A stretch of 64,000 bases of DNA from Nisaea sediminum (GTDB taxonomy: Bacteria; Pseudomonadota; Alphaproteobacteria; Thalassobaculales; Thalassobaculaceae). Numbering within the stretch: the stretch's first letter is position 1; every line of letters starts with the position of its first letter. The notes beneath the pieces are model-generated. The model ran no database searches, was not told where the DNA came from, and was given only the letters and a program-made list of their open reading frames with translations. Location: assembly GCF_014904705.1 (NCBI RefSeq), contig NZ_JACZCQ010000015.1, forward strand, positions 41,846 to 105,845. The letters are read 5' to 3'. The translations under genes and the position numbers were made by a program. This document shows, piece after piece, positions 9,576 to 17,795 of this stretch.

Positions 9576-10625
9576 TCAGGCGGCGGGCGTGGCCCTGTTC
9601 GCCGAGATCAGCTCATGGACGAATTTCAGCTTCTCGAGAATCGCCGGCGTCAGCACGAATGGATAATAGTCCTGGTTGCCGAGCGAGCGGTTCATCGCGT
9701 TCATTGCCACGGTGAGCGGAACCCAGTGATCGATCAGTTCCTGGACCTCCGCGACATGAAAGGGATCCTCGAGCTGGACCAGTGGCGGCTCGTCTGCACG
9801 GAGCGGCTGCGGGTTGATCCCGTAGGCGTAAGCCGTTTCCAGTCCGTCGACCATGTGGAAGTAATGCGCCCAGGTCTCGGCGAAATCCTCCCATGGATGG
9901 GCCGCTGCGTAGGCGCTCACATAGGAGATCTGCCATCCCGGCATCGGACCGTTGACGTAATGGGCCTTTAGTGCTTCCGCATAGTCGTTGCTCTCGTCCC
10001 CGAAACAGGCGCGGAACGCCTCGGTCGCGGGTTTCTCCCCGATCAGCTTGGTCCAGTAATAATGCCCGAGCTCATGCCGGAAATGGCCGAGCACTGTCCT
10101 GTAGGGCTCGTCCATCTCGGCCCGGGTTTGCTCGCGGACGATATCGTCCGCCTCGGCGATATTGATCGTGATGCGGCCGTTCGCATGCCCGGTCATGATC
10201 CGCTCGGCCGTGCCGTCGGGGCCGATCTCGTCGTTGAGGAACGCGAAGTGCAGAGATCCGGATGATCCTTCCGGTCCGCTCTCCATCGGCAGTTTGAACT
10301 TGATCATCGCGTAGAACAGACGCCGCTTGGAACGTTCCAGCCGGGACCAACGGGAGACGTTCATCTCGACGGAAAGATCCGGTATCAGTGTTGTATGGCG
10401 GCAGCTGAGGCAGAGCTCGTGATCGTCACTCTCGGAAAGCCAGTTGCAGCCGATCAGGTCGCGGTTTGCGCAGGGCCTGGCGCCGGCGGCTCCATCGTTG
10501 TCGAGAGGTAGTGCCAGAATGCGGTCTTCCGGCGGCAGATACCCCAGCAGGGACGAACACCATACGCATTGGCTATTGCTGAAATGAACTTCATTTCCGC
10601 AGCTGGGACACAAGAAACGGCGCAA
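9576..10625 (-). CDS. zinc-ribbon putative metallopeptidase (Peptidase_Mx-like)
   Basis: A 349-residue soluble protein. The N-terminus has a zinc ribbon (CPSCG and CVWC, residues 6-23) and further Cys residues around 50-80 (LSCRH). The core carries an HExxH zinc-protease motif, His184 to His188 in RHELGHYYW, followed by Glu-rich and His-rich segments (WEDFAETWAHYFHMVDGLETA) expected to supply the third ligand. This matches the putative zinc-binding metallopeptidase family often found beside transglutaminase/DUF2126 genes. It faces the transglutaminase gene 25 bp away. The substrate is unknown. Confidence 0.85.
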   Translation of the reverse strand: MRRFLCPSCGNEVHFSNSQCVWCSSLLGYLPPEDRILALPLDNDGAAGARPCANRDLIGCNWLSESDDHELCLSCRHTTLIPDLSVEMNVSRWSRLERSKRRLFYAMIKFKLPMESGPEGSSGSLHFAFLNDEIGPDGTAERIMTGHANGRITINIAEADDIVREQTRAEMDEPYRTVLGHFRHELGHYYWTKLIGEKPATEAFRACFGDESNDYAEALKAHYVNGPMPGWQISYVSAYAAAHPWEDFAETWAHYFHMVDGLETAYAYGINPQPLRADEPPLVQLEDPFHVAEVQELIDHWVPLTVAMNAMNRSLGNQDYYPFVLTPAILEKLKFVHELISANRATPAA

Positions 10626-11191
10626 TGTGGTTCATCTCTCCGGAGCCGCGGATGTCTTCCCCGGCCGCATTAGATTGGGATATGCGCTCGTGCGCGATGA
10701 GGATTGTCAGGGCTGGTTTAGGGTCAATGCAAGTCCGTTCGGTAGCAGGCCGAGACGACCGGGGTAATTACCAATCGACGGCGAACCGCATCAAGGTTTT
10801 GCTGATGACACCAAGCGGCCGCGTGCGCGGATTACCTCACAGCTCATCGGTGCCGCGAGTTCGGTCCTGTCTGCAATCCGGATCTTGATTGCCCCCGCAA
10901 CCGGCTCGCGCAGGCAGGTCGGATCGTAATCTTTTCGAACAATCAATAATTGTTATTTTTAAAAAATAGGTGAAGCCGCATGCGACTGTAGTCACAGAGT
11001 TTGTCGGTTGACGTCATCCGAAGCGCGGATTTACTGTCGTAATTTTGTATGCAATTGAAAGTAAACTAAAAATTCAAAACCCATTAAATATTAATGTCAT
11101 ACGATTGAGTTCCGGCCTTTCCCTCTTTCTCTGCTTCATTCCTGTTTTCAAAAAAATGCAAGTTCACCGGCTGTATGTGTGTCGTCATGTA

Positions 11192-11217
11192 TGCAATGAA
11201 TAATTGTATTAATTGCA
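11192..11217. promoter_or_regulatory. 26-bp dyad, candidate operator of the Hint gene
   Basis: TGCAATGAATA, spacer ATTG, then TATTAATTGCA. The arms match as inverted repeats at 10 of 11 positions. It lies 47 bp before the ATG at 11264, a typical operator or activator position. Half of it (GTATGCAAT) recurs at 11047. Confidence 0.5.
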
Positions 11218-11232
11218 GTACGAGCGGACATC

Positions 11233-11247
11233 CCGTCCGCGGGACGG
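11233..11247 (+). promoter_or_regulatory. hairpin just upstream of the ribosome binding site
   Basis: CCGTCC-GCG-GGACGG forms a perfect 6-bp stem five bases before the AGGGAGGAA ribosome binding site of the Hint gene. It could affect translation or mRNA stability; function is not shown. Confidence 0.35.
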
Positions 11248-11263
11248 ATCCAGGGAGGAAAGC

Positions 11264-12907
11264 ATGGCGAGCGCAATAGACAGAGTCCTAGCAAAGAGTC
11301 CCGAACGCGAGCAGGTCGCGCTCGATGTGACGGATGGGGCGGTCCTTGAGTTCCTGCAGGACAGCTACGCCCGGGCGGGCCTCGGGCCGGAACGAGCACC
11401 CGGACTTCACAGGAAATTGCAGGAGCAGCACGAACTCGACCCGAAGGAACTCGCGGCTGCGGAGAAGAAGGCCACTGCACCGACCGCGACGATGAAAGCG
11501 CTGGACGATGACGGCTGGGAAAGCGGTGCGGTCGATGGCGGCGTCGGAAAGACGTCAAGCGGCGGATACGCTACATCGACGGGGTTTGTCACCTTCGTCG
11601 GCGGTGTTTCGTCCGCCTACAGCGTAATTCAGGTGATCGCCCCGACAGAAAACAACAAGGTTCTGGCCAGCGGGCAGAATGCGGGTTTTGACGGCGCGAC
11701 GACGGTGCCGTTGATGACCAACGCAACCGGCGCGCAGCCGATGCAGAACGATGTGAAGGTCAATATCATCTACTCCTATCAGGTGGTTCCCGGCGCGCCG
11801 CTGCAGCACAAGAGCTACCAGACGACCGTGAACGCGCTGGGCGGTTTCGAGAAACCCACCGTCGATCAGCCCAAGCAGACAGCCGCGCATGTCGGGAACT
11901 CGGCCATCAAGATCGGTCTCGGCCGCGGCCCGATCGGTCAGAACAAGGCCGATGTCGATTACTGGTTCTGGCAGGGGACCAACGACACAACCTACGCCGT
12001 CCCGTTTGTCGGGAACGTCAATTTTCCGCAGAACGTCGACACACCGCTTACGGTCGGGACGAACTTCTTTCCGGAATTCACGCTGACGCGCACCGACGGC
12101 GGCTACAAGAAGCTCATGGGGCAAGGCCTGACCAACGCCGTCAATGGCTTCTCGGTGAGCGGTCAGACGCTGAGCTGGCGCCTGCCGGCGACGAACGAAG
12201 CCGCTACTACCAATCCGATCGTCTTCGGCGCCTTGAACTGGCAGACCGAGAGCAACGTCTTCCTGACCGCCCAGTTTCCGGCCACGCTCGCCGACGGCAC
12301 CCTCGGCTTCGCCGCTGTCGTCAGTACCGACCAGACGCCGCCGGAGACAATCGGCACCGCTTACATCAAGCCGATCTGGTTCGTGTATCATTGCGTCGCG
12401 CCAGGCACGCTTGTGACCCTGGACGATGGTACGACCGCGAAGATCGAAGACATCTCGGTCGGACGCAAGGTGCGGGTCGGTGCGGACGGCCGAGCGCTGC
12501 CGGTCCTCGCCAACGCGGTTGCGCCACACCGGGGCGAGGCGTTTCGCCTGAAGACGAGTGCGGGCCGGGAACTGACCATGAGCTTCGGTCACCTCGTGCT
12601 GACGCCGTTCGGTCCGCTGCGGGCGCAGGATCTGGTCACCGGCGGCGAGGTCCTGACGGAAAAGGGAACCGAGAAGATCGTCTCGATCGAAGAGATCTTC
12701 TACGACGGGCTTTTCTACAATCTCGAGATCGACGACCCGGAGGCCGACGGCGGCTCGACGCTTTTTGCGAACGGCGTGCAGATCGGAGACATGCGCATGC
12801 AGGCCGATCACCGGCGGAGTCCGTATCGCGATGTGAAGGCATCGCTTTCGAGGATCGATCCCGACTTTCATCAGGACTTCCTCAACCACCTCAGCTTAGC
12901 ACTGTAA
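11264..12907 (+). CDS. unknown protein with C-terminal Hint (hedgehog/intein) domain
   Basis: A 547-residue protein. The ATG at 11264 follows GGGAGGAAAGC. Residues 1-90 are charged and helical and there is no signal peptide. Residues 90-370 are Gly/Thr/Asn-rich, beta-like and unrecognised. Residues 377-509 form a Hint domain starting with Cys377 in CVAPGTLVTLDDG, then IEDISVGRKV, LTMSFGHLV (His443), and the last block YNLEIDD...LFANGVQIGD. The family cleaves itself at the leading Cys by N-S acyl shift. The usual terminal His-Asn is replaced by Gly508-Asp509, so thioester formation or cleavage is more likely than splicing. A 38-residue tail follows. It precedes a beta-propeller gene on the same strand. 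Confidence 0.75.
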   Translation: MASAIDRVLAKSPEREQVALDVTDGAVLEFLQDSYARAGLGPERAPGLHRKLQEQHELDPKELAAAEKKATAPTATMKALDDDGWESGAVDGGVGKTSSGGYATSTGFVTFVGGVSSAYSVIQVIAPTENNKVLASGQNAGFDGATTVPLMTNATGAQPMQNDVKVNIIYSYQVVPGAPLQHKSYQTTVNALGGFEKPTVDQPKQTAAHVGNSAIKIGLGRGPIGQNKADVDYWFWQGTNDTTYAVPFVGNVNFPQNVDTPLTVGTNFFPEFTLTRTDGGYKKLMGQGLTNAVNGFSVSGQTLSWRLPATNEAATTNPIVFGALNWQTESNVFLTAQFPATLADGTLGFAAVVSTDQTPPETIGTAYIKPIWFVYHCVAPGTLVTLDDGTTAKIEDISVGRKVRVGADGRALPVLANAVAPHRGEAFRLKTSAGRELTMSFGHLVLTPFGPLRAQDLVTGGEVLTEKGTEKIVSIEEIFYDGLFYNLEIDDPEADGGSTLFANGVQIGDMRMQADHRRSPYRDVKASLSRIDPDFHQDFLNHLSLAL

Positions 12908-12917
12908 CGCTCCAGAG

Positions 12918-12945
12918 CGGCCGGTCCGCTCATGCGGACCGGCCG
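12918..12945 (+). terminator. strong hairpin after the Hint gene
   Basis: A perfect 12-bp stem (CGGCCGGTCCGC with its complement) and TCAT loop begins 10 bp after the stop codon. No U-run follows, so it may be an mRNA 3' stabiliser or partial attenuator before the propeller gene rather than a full terminator. Confidence 0.5.
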
Positions 12946-13017
12946 GGCCGGGTCCTCCACCCTGAAGGCGGTTGTTGAACGCCCGGCCAGAAAAGCCATC
13001 CCAAGGAGGAACGAGTC

Positions 13018-15414
13018 ATGGCCACGCGTGTCGAAAATCAGGTTGCCGAGTCGACTGGGATCGCCGTCGAGCGGCTGCAGGAAATCAAGAGGCGGCGGTC
13101 CCTCGATGACGAGGTGCTGCCGGAGGTGCCGCCCGAGGCCCTTATCAGATTGAACGAACGGCTCGAGCTGCCGGATATGCCGCTGGCGCGCGAGGATTAC
13201 CTCGCATTGCGCTACCGGGATGCCGAGGGCCGACTGCCGGAACCGAAACAGATCTGGCAAGCGAAGAGCGAGGCAATGGAGCTTCGCAATCTCGTGGAGC
13301 CGCGCATGGTTGCCGGCATCCCGACGGGGCCCGCGATGGCGGACATCTCCGAAGAGGGGATCGCAATGGCCAAGGCTGCGAAACCCGTCTGGAAAGAGGC
13401 CGGGCCGGGCAATATCGGCGGCCGCACGCGCTCGATCGTACCGCATCCGACGACGCCCGACCTGCTCTATGCAGGCAGCGTCGGGGGCGGGGTCTGGAGG
13501 AGCGTCGACAATGGTCAGTCGTGGCACCCGCTTGGCGACGGCATGGCCAATATGGCGGTCTGCAGCATGGCTGTTGCGCCGGACGGCGCGCTCTTCGCCG
13601 GAACCGGAGAAGGTTTCGGCAATGCGGACGCCCTGCGCGGTGCGGGGATCTTCATCAGCCCCGGCGGTACCAGATGGTTCCAGCTGCAGAGCACGCTCAC
13701 GACGGATTTCCAGTGGGTCAACCGGCTTGCGATCCTGAACGATCCCAGCGGCTATGTCATACTCGCGGCGACGCTGTCCGGAATGATGCGCAGTTCGGAC
13801 CAGGGGCAGACCTGGACCAAGCAGCTGGTCGCCAGTCTGACCGATGCAAAAGCGCATCCGACGGACCCGTCGAAGGCGGTCGCGGCAACCAATAACGGCC
13901 GCGCCTACTATACCGACGACGGCGGCCTCACCTGGACGCGCGCGCAACCCAACCCGAATTGGGGAGCGGGACGTGTCGAACTTGCCTATGCGACGGCCAA
14001 TCCGGACATCGTCTACGCATCGGTCAACCAGAACAGCGGCGAAATCTGGAAGTCGACCGACGGCGGGCAGACCTTCACCAAGCGTGCGAGCCATACCAGC
14101 GGTGGCGCTGCGGCCAATTATCTTGGCGGGCAAGGCTGGTACGACAACGTGATCTGGGCCGGCGTGCCGAACGATCCGGATTTCGTCATGGTCGGCGGAA
14201 TCGATCTCTGGCGATCGACGGATGGCGGCGACACCCTGACGCGGATCAGTTCATGGTGGCTCTGGAACAGCGGATCCGTCCATGCCGACCACCACGTCAT
14301 AGTGCCGTCGCGCGGCTTCGACGGCGTCAACAACAAGGCGGTTTATTTCGGCAATGACGGCGGGATCTATCGGGCCGACAATGTCCTGACGGCCGGGACT
14401 CCAACGACCACAACCGGGTGGAGCAAGCTCAACAATGAGTACGCCGTCACCCAGTTCTACTACGGTGCGGGCAACAACGGTTCGGGCCAGATCGTGGCGG
14501 GCGCGCAGGACAACGGCACGCTGACGACGACGACGGCGACGGGGCAGAACTGGTACAACCTGTTCGGTGGCGACGGGGGAGCCTGCGGCGCCGATCAGAA
14601 CGACAACAAGACGTTCTACGGCGAATATGTCTACCTCCAGATTTTCCGTTCGACCGATACGGCGAATTCCGGAAGCTATATCTGGGGTCAGGGCAAGCCG
14701 GCTCCGTACCTGCTGAGCGATGCCGGGTCCGGCGCCACGTCGCTCTTCATCTCTCCCTTCAAGGTCGATCCGAACCAGACCCAGCGTATTCTGGCCGGCG
14801 GGACGTCGCTGTGGCGGACGAACGACGCGAAGGCAGCGATCACCGGGGCCACCGGTCCGAGCTGGGAGAACATCAAGGCCAGTTCCGCGGCTTCCGGGAG
14901 GATCAGCGCGATCGCGATCGCTCCCTCCTCGTCGGACGTGGTGATGGTCGGGTACCAGTGGGGGCAGGTCTGGCATTCGACGAATGCCACGAACGCCACG
15001 CCGACCTGGACGAGAAACGGTCCGTCCGGTGTGCCATATTGCACCTCGGTGTGCGTCGATCCGACAAACACGGATATCCGCTACGCGACCTTCGGCGGAT
15101 ATGGCGGCAGCTCGGTCTGGCGCTATTCGAGCGCAAACACGCCAAACTGGAATAACATCACGCCGCAAAATTTCCGGGTTCCGGTACACAGTATCGCGGT
15201 GCATCCGGCGCACAACAACTGGCTCTATATCGGAACCGATTCCGGTCTCTGGGTCAGCGACGACAGCGGTGCGACCTGGGAGGCCGGAAATGCGGCACCC
15301 ACCAATTGTGCCATCTTCGACTTGTTCTGGATGGGTGAGACCCTGGTCATCGTGACCCACGGCCGCGGCGTCTTCACGGTCGACCTGAGCGCGACCCCGG
15401 ACCCGTCGGTCTGA
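13018..15414 (+). CDS. Asp-box (BNR) beta-propeller protein
   Basis: A 798-residue protein. After a charged helical N-terminus (about 1-120) it has repeated Asp-box motifs of the sialidase/VPS10/GH74 propeller type: SVDNGQSW, SSDQGQTW, TDDGGLTW, STDGGQTF, STDGGDTL and SDDSGATW. Other typical blocks are HADHHVIVPS, GNDGGIY and AQDNGTL. This predicts one or two six- to seven-bladed propellers. No signal peptide is visible, so export would need another route. No catalytic residues of a glycosidase are identifiable and I do not assign an enzyme. The ATG at 13018 has AAGGAGGAACG upstream. It lies 110 bp after the Hint gene, with which it probably forms a functional pair. Confidence 0.82.
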   Translation: MATRVENQVAESTGIAVERLQEIKRRRSLDDEVLPEVPPEALIRLNERLELPDMPLAREDYLALRYRDAEGRLPEPKQIWQAKSEAMELRNLVEPRMVAGIPTGPAMADISEEGIAMAKAAKPVWKEAGPGNIGGRTRSIVPHPTTPDLLYAGSVGGGVWRSVDNGQSWHPLGDGMANMAVCSMAVAPDGALFAGTGEGFGNADALRGAGIFISPGGTRWFQLQSTLTTDFQWVNRLAILNDPSGYVILAATLSGMMRSSDQGQTWTKQLVASLTDAKAHPTDPSKAVAATNNGRAYYTDDGGLTWTRAQPNPNWGAGRVELAYATANPDIVYASVNQNSGEIWKSTDGGQTFTKRASHTSGGAAANYLGGQGWYDNVIWAGVPNDPDFVMVGGIDLWRSTDGGDTLTRISSWWLWNSGSVHADHHVIVPSRGFDGVNNKAVYFGNDGGIYRADNVLTAGTPTTTTGWSKLNNEYAVTQFYYGAGNNGSGQIVAGAQDNGTLTTTTATGQNWYNLFGGDGGACGADQNDNKTFYGEYVYLQIFRSTDTANSGSYIWGQGKPAPYLLSDAGSGATSLFISPFKVDPNQTQRILAGGTSLWRTNDAKAAITGATGPSWENIKASSAASGRISAIAIAPSSSDVVMVGYQWGQVWHSTNATNATPTWTRNGPSGVPYCTSVCVDPTNTDIRYATFGGYGGSSVWRYSSANTPNWNNITPQNFRVPVHSIAVHPAHNNWLYIGTDSGLWVSDDSGATWEAGNAAPTNCAIFDLFWMGETLVIVTHGRGVFTVDLSATPDPSV

Positions 15415-15509
15415 GCGAAAGCGATACCGACCAGCGGAGCGGGAGCCGGCATGCGCGGCCGGCCCCCGCGCCGAGGCATGGCGGTTAACCGGAGCGCTGG
15501 AGTGTCCTC

Positions 15510-16676
15510 ATGCTGAAGAACCTGTTCCTCCTGCTCGGTGCCGACGCGCTGGTGCGGTCCGCGTACCAGATGGGCAAATCCCCGGTGCTGCCGGTCTTCG
15601 CGGCAGCGCTTGGTGCCGATGAGGTCTTTCTCGGCATCATCGTCTCGGTATCGGTGATGACCGGTATGGCGACGAAGCCGGTTTTCGGCTTTCTCTCCGA
15701 CCGGTGGGGGCGCTGGATCTGGATGGTCGTCGGCGTTTCGATCTTCAGCGGCGTCCCGGTCCTCTACTGGTTCGTGACCTCGCCGAGCGAACTTTTCGCG
15801 ATCCGCTCTCTCCACGGCTTCGCCACCGCCATCTTCGGGCCCGTGACGCTGGCCTACGTCGGCAGCATGGCGCCGTACCGGAAGGCAAACTGGTTCGGCT
15901 GGTTCAGTCTCGGACGCGGCGCCGGTTACGTCATCGGCCCGGTCGCCGGAGGGTTCCTGCTGTCGGTTCTCTCTCCGCAGGCGATCTACACACTCGTCGG
16001 GTTCATCAGCCTGGCCGCGTTCATTCCGCTTGCGATGATCGACAAGGGCGCGAAACCGGAGCGTCGCCCTCGGTTCCGGCTGCATGTCCGCCGGGCCCTG
16101 TCGACGGTGGCACGCTCGCCGGCGATCTGGTTTCTTGCCGCATACGAGACCTTCTATTTTGTCGCTTTCTATGCCTTGAAAGCGTTCCTGCCGGTCTATG
16201 CCCTCTCTGCGGGCATGGACATCGCGATGGTCGGGCTGTTCTTCGGCCTGCAGGAACTTGTGTCGCTTTCCTTCCGCCCGATTGCCGGCATCGTCGGGGA
16301 CAGGATTGGCTACATGCGGGCGATCATGACCGGGCTTGCTCTGGTCAGCGCAGCACTGTTCCTGCTGAGCCAGACCGATGCGGGCGCAATTCTGTTCGCG
16401 GCCGCCGTGTTGATCGGCATCGGGTCCGGATTGATCCAGCCGGCGACGCAGGCTCTGCTCTCCAACCAGGTCGGCAGCGACGATCAGGGATCGGCCTTCG
16501 GTGTGTTCGGAGCGATACGGAACGGCGGAAAGGTGCTCGGTCCGGTGCTGGGCGGGGTGCTCATTTCCGTCTATGGCTTCCACGGGACGCTGGTGCTCTT
16601 CTCGGGTATGCTGACCGTCGTGATCGCGTTGGCCGCTTTTGCCGGAGTCCGGAAAATGGCCGCGCGGAAATCGTGA
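15510..16676 (+). CDS. MFS transporter
   Basis: A 388-residue inner-membrane protein with about 12 hydrophobic segments. The major facilitator signature after helix 2 is FGFLSDRWGRWIW. The second half has a matching GIVGDRIGYMRA loop, and AFGVFGAIRNGGKVLGPVLGG resembles drug/proton antiporter motif C regions. The substrate is unknown. It lies on the same strand between two propeller-type genes, starts 95 bp after the first and ends 15 bp before the second, which suggests co-transcription at least with the latter. Confidence 0.88.
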   Translation: MLKNLFLLLGADALVRSAYQMGKSPVLPVFAAALGADEVFLGIIVSVSVMTGMATKPVFGFLSDRWGRWIWMVVGVSIFSGVPVLYWFVTSPSELFAIRSLHGFATAIFGPVTLAYVGSMAPYRKANWFGWFSLGRGAGYVIGPVAGGFLLSVLSPQAIYTLVGFISLAAFIPLAMIDKGAKPERRPRFRLHVRRALSTVARSPAIWFLAAYETFYFVAFYALKAFLPVYALSAGMDIAMVGLFFGLQELVSLSFRPIAGIVGDRIGYMRAIMTGLALVSAALFLLSQTDAGAILFAAAVLIGIGSGLIQPATQALLSNQVGSDDQGSAFGVFGAIRNGGKVLGPVLGGVLISVYGFHGTLVLFSGMLTVVIALAAFAGVRKMAARKS

Positions 16677-16691
16677 CCGAATTCTGAGCCG

Positions 16692-17750
16692 ATGGTTGAA
16701 CCCGAACATATTCCCGCAGGCGTGTGCGACCGGGACGGAAAGCTCGGCGCTCTCGAAAGGGATGACGGCAGCGTCGATATCGTCGATCTGCAAACCGGCG
16801 AGCGGCTGTCGCATATCGTCGGGCTCAGTCATGCCCTGCTGATCGACGGGGGCTTTCTATACGGCGGCTGGGCCGATCCGGGCACGCCCCACACTTTCGT
16901 TCTGAAGAAGATCGATCTCGGTGCAAAAGCGCTTCCGGTCGTCGCGTCTCACGAGATTTCGCTGCCGGCCTGGGTCGATGCGCAGGCAAAGGACGAGACC
17001 CGCTTCCGGATCCGGGTGGCAATGGAGGACGGGCGCTTCGTCATCTGGTGGCGCGGCAGGGACGTCTATGAAGGCGGGGCACCGCCCCCGGCGTTCCTGG
17101 AGCAGCAGATTGCGTCCAACCAGTCGGCCGAATGCCTGACTTTCGATGCGGAGACACTGGAGGAGATATCCCGGTTTCCAGAGGACGGCTTCGCAGAAGA
17201 GGATCGCGCGAAAGAGGCGGGCGCACGGCTGACACGGACCGCCAACGCGAACGTCTATCGACGCGGTGGCGCTTATGAAAATGCCCCCTGGGGGGATCGC
17301 TCCGAACGGCGGGCTCTGTTTCTGGCCGAGGGGGCTGGGGCGCCGAGACTGATGATACGCAGGCTCAAGGGAGACGAGCCGACGCCCGAAGCGGATCGCG
17401 ATGCGGTCTCGCTGCCGGCCGCGTCAGGCCCGGATACCGTCCCGGAACTGTCGTTGGATGGGCGTCATTTGGCGGTCGCATCCGGGCAATCGGCCCGCTG
17501 GCATGTCTATTCCGTCTCGAAGGGTACGGAGCTCGGCAGTCTGGAGCGGTCTTCGGAGCCGGTCTCTTTCCGCGTTCTCGGGGAGCGGATGCTCTGGCTG
17601 GAAGAGAGCGAGCCGAGCATGGACGCCGAGGGGCAAACCGTGCGAGAGCGGGCGATCCATGCGGTCTCGCTTGCCGACGGCCAACGTCTCTGGACCTATC
17701 CGTTGCCGCCGAAAAAGCTGCCTGAAGGTTTCGGGTTTCTCCCGCCCTGA
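16692..17750 (+). CDS. PQQ/WD-like repeat hypothetical protein
   Basis: A 352-residue protein without signal peptide or membrane segment. Repeated short strands such as GSVDIVDLQTGERL, RWHVYSVSKGTELGSLE and IHAVSLADGQRLWTYPLP resemble blades of PQQ-like or WD-like propellers. I recognise no specific family. It starts 15 bp after the MFS gene, so it is almost certainly in the same transcript, and it converges on the acyl-CoA synthetase gene. It may be the second propeller protein of this accessory block, but this is an inference from strand patterns only. Confidence 0.6.
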   Translation: MVEPEHIPAGVCDRDGKLGALERDDGSVDIVDLQTGERLSHIVGLSHALLIDGGFLYGGWADPGTPHTFVLKKIDLGAKALPVVASHEISLPAWVDAQAKDETRFRIRVAMEDGRFVIWWRGRDVYEGGAPPPAFLEQQIASNQSAECLTFDAETLEEISRFPEDGFAEEDRAKEAGARLTRTANANVYRRGGAYENAPWGDRSERRALFLAEGAGAPRLMIRRLKGDEPTPEADRDAVSLPAASGPDTVPELSLDGRHLAVASGQSARWHVYSVSKGTELGSLERSSEPVSFRVLGERMLWLEESEPSMDAEGQTVRERAIHAVSLADGQRLWTYPLPPKKLPEGFGFLPP

Positions 17751-17795
17751 ATGTGGGTGGAGGCGAAATCTGCCCTGCCGCCGGTGCGGATACCG

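Larger units (their letters stand above)
10626..11263. other. AT-rich control region upstream of the Hint-protein gene
   Basis: About 640 bp with no convincing gene. The first half has normal GC. From about 10,920 to 11,220 it is strongly AT-rich, unlike nearly all other intergenic DNA in the window. It contains a repeated GTATGCAAT motif (11047 and about 11190), the 26-bp dyad at 11192-11217 and a hairpin just before the ribosome binding site. Confidence 0.6.

Noticed and set aside
10626..10888. Possible 87-codon gene on the plus strand
   Set aside because: No ribosome binding site, no recognisable protein pattern, and it starts on the last base of the opposing metallopeptidase gene.
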